From: RYN-230 sp963760405
GTDB taxonomy: Bacteria; Actinomycetota; Actinomycetes; Streptosporangiales; Streptosporangiaceae
DNA: 64,000 bases
Assembly: GCA_963760405.1 (NCBI GenBank)
Contig: CAVXCV010000002.1
Coordinates: forward strand, 806,001 to 870,000
Direction of reading: 5' to 3'
Shown: positions 61,843 through 64,000 of the stretch, in pieces
Numbering within the stretch: position 1 is the first letter of the stretch
Layout of the letters: every line of letters begins with the position of its first letter
The notes under the pieces: generated by a model
What the model saw: the letters and a program-made list of their open reading frames with translations, nothing else
Told to the model about the DNA's origin: nothing
Database searches by the model: none
Program-made: the position numbers and the translations under genes

Positions 61843-62178
61843 GCGGTCCCGCTTGGATTGGCACGCGACGCAGCGTGAAGCCTCCGGCCGTGCCTCCAGC
61901 CGCCCCTCGGGGATCCGGCGGCCGCAGTCCGCGCAGTTGCCGTAGCTTCCCTCCTGGATCCGCCGGAGCGCCTCGAGCACCGCGGAACGCTGGCTCATCG
62001 CCGAGGCCAGGATCGCCTCGGTCCGGTCGGTCTCGGACAGGTTCGTCCCCACGTCGGCCAGGTCGTGCGGGACATCAGCGAGGTTTCCCTGCGGAGCCTC
62101 GCCGCGGAGCACTGAGATGGACCTGTCCAGTTCGTCGCGGGCCTCTTCCAGGCGCCTGCGTACCGTGCCAGTCTCCAC
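61834..62178 (-). CDS. TraR/DksA-type zinc-finger protein
   Basis: 114-residue protein of the DksA/TraR family. A long helical hairpin (RLEEARDELDRSISVLR to ILASAMSQRSAVLEALRRIQ) ends in the C4 zinc finger CADCGRRIPEGRLEARPEASRCVAC. In gammaproteobacteria such proteins bind RNA polymerase through the secondary channel; in actinobacteria the role is less clear. The GTG at 62178 has AGGAGG four bases upstream. Three 24-bp tandem repeats, each again with GGAGG and GTG, lie directly upstream and continue the frame, so longer N-termini are possible. Confidence 0.87.
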   Translation of the reverse strand: METGTVRRRLEEARDELDRSISVLRGEAPQGNLADVPHDLADVGTNLSETDRTEAILASAMSQRSAVLEALRRIQEGSYGNCADCGRRIPEGRLEARPEASRCVACQSKRDRRR

Positions 62179-62181
62179 CGT

Positions 62182-62253
62182 TCCTCCTGCTCTCACCAGG
62201 ACACCTCCTTCTGCTCTCACCAGGACACCTCCTTCTGCTCTCACCAGGGCACC
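62182..62253 (-). repeat. Three 24-bp tandem repeats with ribosome-site and GTG
   Basis: Copies at 62182-62205, 62206-62229 and 62230-62253 are 22-24 of 24 identical. Read on the minus strand each holds AGGAGGTG or AGGAGG followed by GTG-type codons, and each is eight codons long, in frame with the dksA-like gene. They could tune translation or provide alternative starts. Confidence 0.75.
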
Positions 62254-62300
62254 AAGAGCGCAGCGCACTGGTCCGGGGGCCGGCCGCTCGCTCTGGGGCC

Positions 62301-63185
62301 TTAGAACAACGCGCTGGGGGCGCCGGGGGTCTCCCCGTCGCGCTCCCGGGACCCCGCCCCGGACGCGGTAGCGTGCGCTCCGGCCGGCTCGGGCTCCCCG
62401 GCCGCCGGCTGGATCAGCTGGGGGCCGTTGTGCCGTACCGAATTGACCTCGGTGGACACGGGATATGACGTCAGCCGCGCCGACACCGCGGGCGCCAGCA
62501 GCTGGTGCAGTTCGTCCGGACTGGTGGCCTCCGGGTCGAGCCAGTCCGACCAGCGGGCGGGCTCGATCACCATGGGCATCCGGTCGTGGATGTGGCCGAC
62601 CTCGTCCTCCGCCCGGGTGGTGATGATCGTCGCCGTCCACCGCCAGGCGTTCGCGTGGTCGTCGGGCAGGCTCTTGTCCCGCCAGAGCTCATAGAGCCCG
62701 GCAAAGGCCAGCACGCCCCCGTCGGCCCGGTGGATGTAGTGCGGCTGCTTGCGCGGCTTGGCCGGGTCGCCGACCTTCTCCCACTCGTAGTACCCGTCCG
62801 CCGGGATCAGGCACCGGTGCCGGGCAAAGGCGCGGCGGAAGGCCGGCTTCGTGGCCACCGTCTCCGCCCGCGCATTGATCAGCTTGCTGCCGATCGAGAG
62901 GTCCTTGGCCCAGAACGGCACCAGCCCCCAGCGGACCACCCGGAGCTCGCGCGCTGCCGCTGGGGCGGCCTCTTCCGCTCCGTCCCGCCCGGCCGCGCCG
63001 CCCGGCGCGCCGTCGCCTGCCGCGTCCCGGTCGTCACCGGCGCGCCTGGTGAGCACGGCATAGATGGGCTTGGTCGGGGCGACGTTGTAGTCGGGTTCCA
63101 GCGGCTGGGCGACCCGGTCGCGCAGCACGCCGAACTCCTCCAGGAGTTCGGTGCGCTTCCGCACCGATGCGTACCGGCCGCACAT
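62301..63185 (-). CDS. YedK/HMCES-type SOS response-associated peptidase
   Basis: SRAP-domain protein that crosslinks to abasic sites in single-stranded DNA and shields them. The N-terminal Met is followed by the essential Cys2 (MCGRYASV); other active-site residues are in YNVAPTKPIYAV (Asn), PADGYYEWEKVG (Glu) and VGHIHDRMPMVI (His). The domain is interrupted by an Asp/Gly/Ala-rich loop near residues 50-75, and a Gly/Ser-rich tail follows GPQLIQPA. The length is 294 residues. It is divergent from aroA at 63431. Confidence 0.94.
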   Translation of the reverse strand: MCGRYASVRKRTELLEEFGVLRDRVAQPLEPDYNVAPTKPIYAVLTRRAGDDRDAAGDGAPGGAAGRDGAEEAAPAAARELRVVRWGLVPFWAKDLSIGSKLINARAETVATKPAFRRAFARHRCLIPADGYYEWEKVGDPAKPRKQPHYIHRADGGVLAFAGLYELWRDKSLPDDHANAWRWTATIITTRAEDEVGHIHDRMPMVIEPARWSDWLDPEATSPDELHQLLAPAVSARLTSYPVSTEVNSVRHNGPQLIQPAAGEPEPAGAHATASGAGSRERDGETPGAPSALF

Positions 63186-63430
63186 GCCGTGGTCACCTGT
63201 TCCTGTCTAAGGGCCCTGGTCCGGGCAAAGTTCTGTCGGGCGGTTCTGGTTGGTCCGGCCCTGACCCGTACAACGCCGGAGAAGCACAGAATGAGGCCTT
63301 TCATAGCCGGAAAGCCGGCCTGCCAAACCTGGGCCTCCCCATCGCGTGCCGGGTGCTACCTGATGGATCTTCCCCGGCAGCCTCGATTCACTCCCCGCAC
63401 GCAGGCCAGCGCACCCATTACGCTCACACC
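63186..63430. promoter_or_regulatory. Divergent promoter region yedK/aroA
   Basis: 245 bases between the SRAP gene (minus) and aroA (plus). No LexA box (GAAC-N4-GTTC) or other known operator was recognised. GC content is somewhat lower than in the genes. Confidence 0.4.
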
Positions 63431-64000
63431 ATGGATGTTGCCCGGCAGGATTCCGGCGGCGCGCCGCCACCATGGCTACCGCCCGCCGCGGACGGCCCGG
63501 TACGGGCCGAGGTGCGGCTGCCTGGCTCGAAATCCATGACTAACCGGGCGCTCGCGCTGGCCGCGCTGGCCCCGGCGCCGACCGTGATCACCGGGCCGCT
63601 GCGGGCCCGGGATACCGCGCTGATGGCCGCGGCGCTGACCTCGCTCGGAGCGACCGTGGACGTGGCCCCGGCGGACTCCGGGGCGGCCTCGTCCTGGCGG
63701 GTGACCCCCGGCTGGACACCGGCCGCGGCCCGGGTGGACGTGGGGAACGCCGGCACGGTGATGCGCTTCGTGCCGCCGGTCGCCACGCTGGCCAGCGTCC
63801 CGGTGGAGTTCCACGGCGACCCACGGGCGTCGCAGCGGCCGGTGGGCGCGATCATCGCCGGGCTGCGCGAGATCGGGGCGGTGATCGACGACGGCGGCCG
63901 CGGCGCCATCCCGTTCACCGTGCACGGCGCCGGGTCGCTGCCCGGCGGCGTGGTCACGCTGGACGCGTCCGCCTCGTCCCAGCTGGTTTCCGGGCTGCTG
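63431..64000 (+). CDS. aroA: 3-phosphoshikimate 1-carboxyvinyltransferase AroA (3' partial)
   Basis: EPSP synthase of the shikimate pathway, joining phosphoenolpyruvate to shikimate-3-phosphate. 190 codons are present before the window ends. Visible are the PEP/phosphate-binding LPGSKSMTNRALALAALAP, the NAGTVMRFV loop and DPRASQRPVGAIIAGLREIG, then SASSQLVSGLL at the window edge. The ATG at 63431 begins MDVARQDSGGAPPPW, a short Pro-rich extension before the domain. The usual full length is about 430 residues, so more than half of the gene lies outside. Confidence 0.93.
   Translation, partial: MDVARQDSGGAPPPWLPPAADGPVRAEVRLPGSKSMTNRALALAALAPAPTVITGPLRARDTALMAAALTSLGATVDVAPADSGAASSWRVTPGWTPAAARVDVGNAGTVMRFVPPVATLASVPVEFHGDPRASQRPVGAIIAGLREIGAVIDDGGRGAIPFTVHGAGSLPGGVVTLDASASSQLVSGLL

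Noticed and set aside
63186..63430. LexA box upstream of the YedK/HMCES gene
   Set aside because: No GAAC-N4-GTTC palindrome could be found despite the SOS-associated family name.

Overview
The window is very GC-rich, densely coded DNA from an actinobacterium. Diagnostic genes are a WhiB1-type iron-sulfur regulator, the SigR/RsrA thiol-stress pair of mycothiol users, the fused 2-oxoglutarate decarboxylase/dehydrogenase Kgd followed by a DUF6104 protein, a nickel superoxide dismutase with its maturation protease, a DasR-like GntR regulator, and a truncated DUF574 methyltransferase. This mix fits Streptosporangiales or a close relative; a species cannot be named from the sequence alone. No rRNA, tRNA, CRISPR array, prophage or insertion sequence was recognised.

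Layout. 0-2.7 kb: 5'-truncated SppA protease, flavin reductase, broken methyltransferase. 2.8-17.9 kb: a histidine-catabolism region with hutI, then a GtrA protein, a MarR-controlled dioxygenase and a low-GC DUF2079 gene, then hutF, an M20 amidohydrolase and hutU, then a four-gene OpuC-type betaine importer, and divergently a histidine-ammonia-lyase homologue that lacks the MIO-forming Ala-Ser-Gly. 18.1-25.6 kb: a frameshifted VIT1-type transporter, a sugar/glycosyltransferase/methyltransferase group with a ferredoxin, and a MntP-like pump. 25.9-31.9 kb: VOC protein, a serpin, aminotransferase, nitrilase-fold amidase, BlaI-type repressor, DedA protein and a glutathionyl-hydroquinone-reductase homologue without its cysteine. 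32-41.6 kb: kgd, DUF6104, a DUF4097-PadR operon, an AlaA-type aminotransferase, a quinone oxidoreductase-type enzyme and a CGNR protein. 41.9-50.8 kb: amino-acid permease, sodX/sodN, an anti-sigma/SigF-family pair, a lipid kinase, whiB1, a PdtaS-like kinase and the DasR-like regulator. 51-57.7 kb: a DUF3311/monocarboxylate symporter pair, then a badly frameshifted TPP enzyme, biotin carrier and biotin carboxylase, and a membrane HD protein. 57.7-64 kb: an HD-GYP protein, rsrA-sigR, a methyltransferase, a DksA-type protein, a YedK/HMCES protein and the 5' part of aroA.

How the genes work together. HutU, HutI, HutF and the M20 enzyme can take urocanate through imidazolone propionate, formimidoylglutamate and formylglutamate to glutamate. 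The entry enzyme here is not a normal HutH: positions 142-144 read Ser-Ala-Gly. MIO-less members of this superfamily are known that eliminate trimethylamine from ergothioneine. With a betaine-type ABC importer transcribed divergently next to it, the 12.6-17.9 kb segment is the best candidate for a little-described system: uptake of a trimethylhistidine betaine (hercynine or ergothioneine) and its channelling into the hut route.

At least a dozen genes, including the central-metabolism gene kgd and a biotin carboxylase, are split by single-base frameshifts, clustered at 53.3-57.2 kb. In most, conserved sequence resumes directly in another frame, which points to residual assembly indels more than to real gene decay. 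Regulatory sites that can be read directly include a perfect SigR promoter before sigR, CRP-type palindromes before whiB1 and before the symporter operon, a duplicated MarR-type operator, and a promoter/palindrome before the DUF4097-PadR operon.
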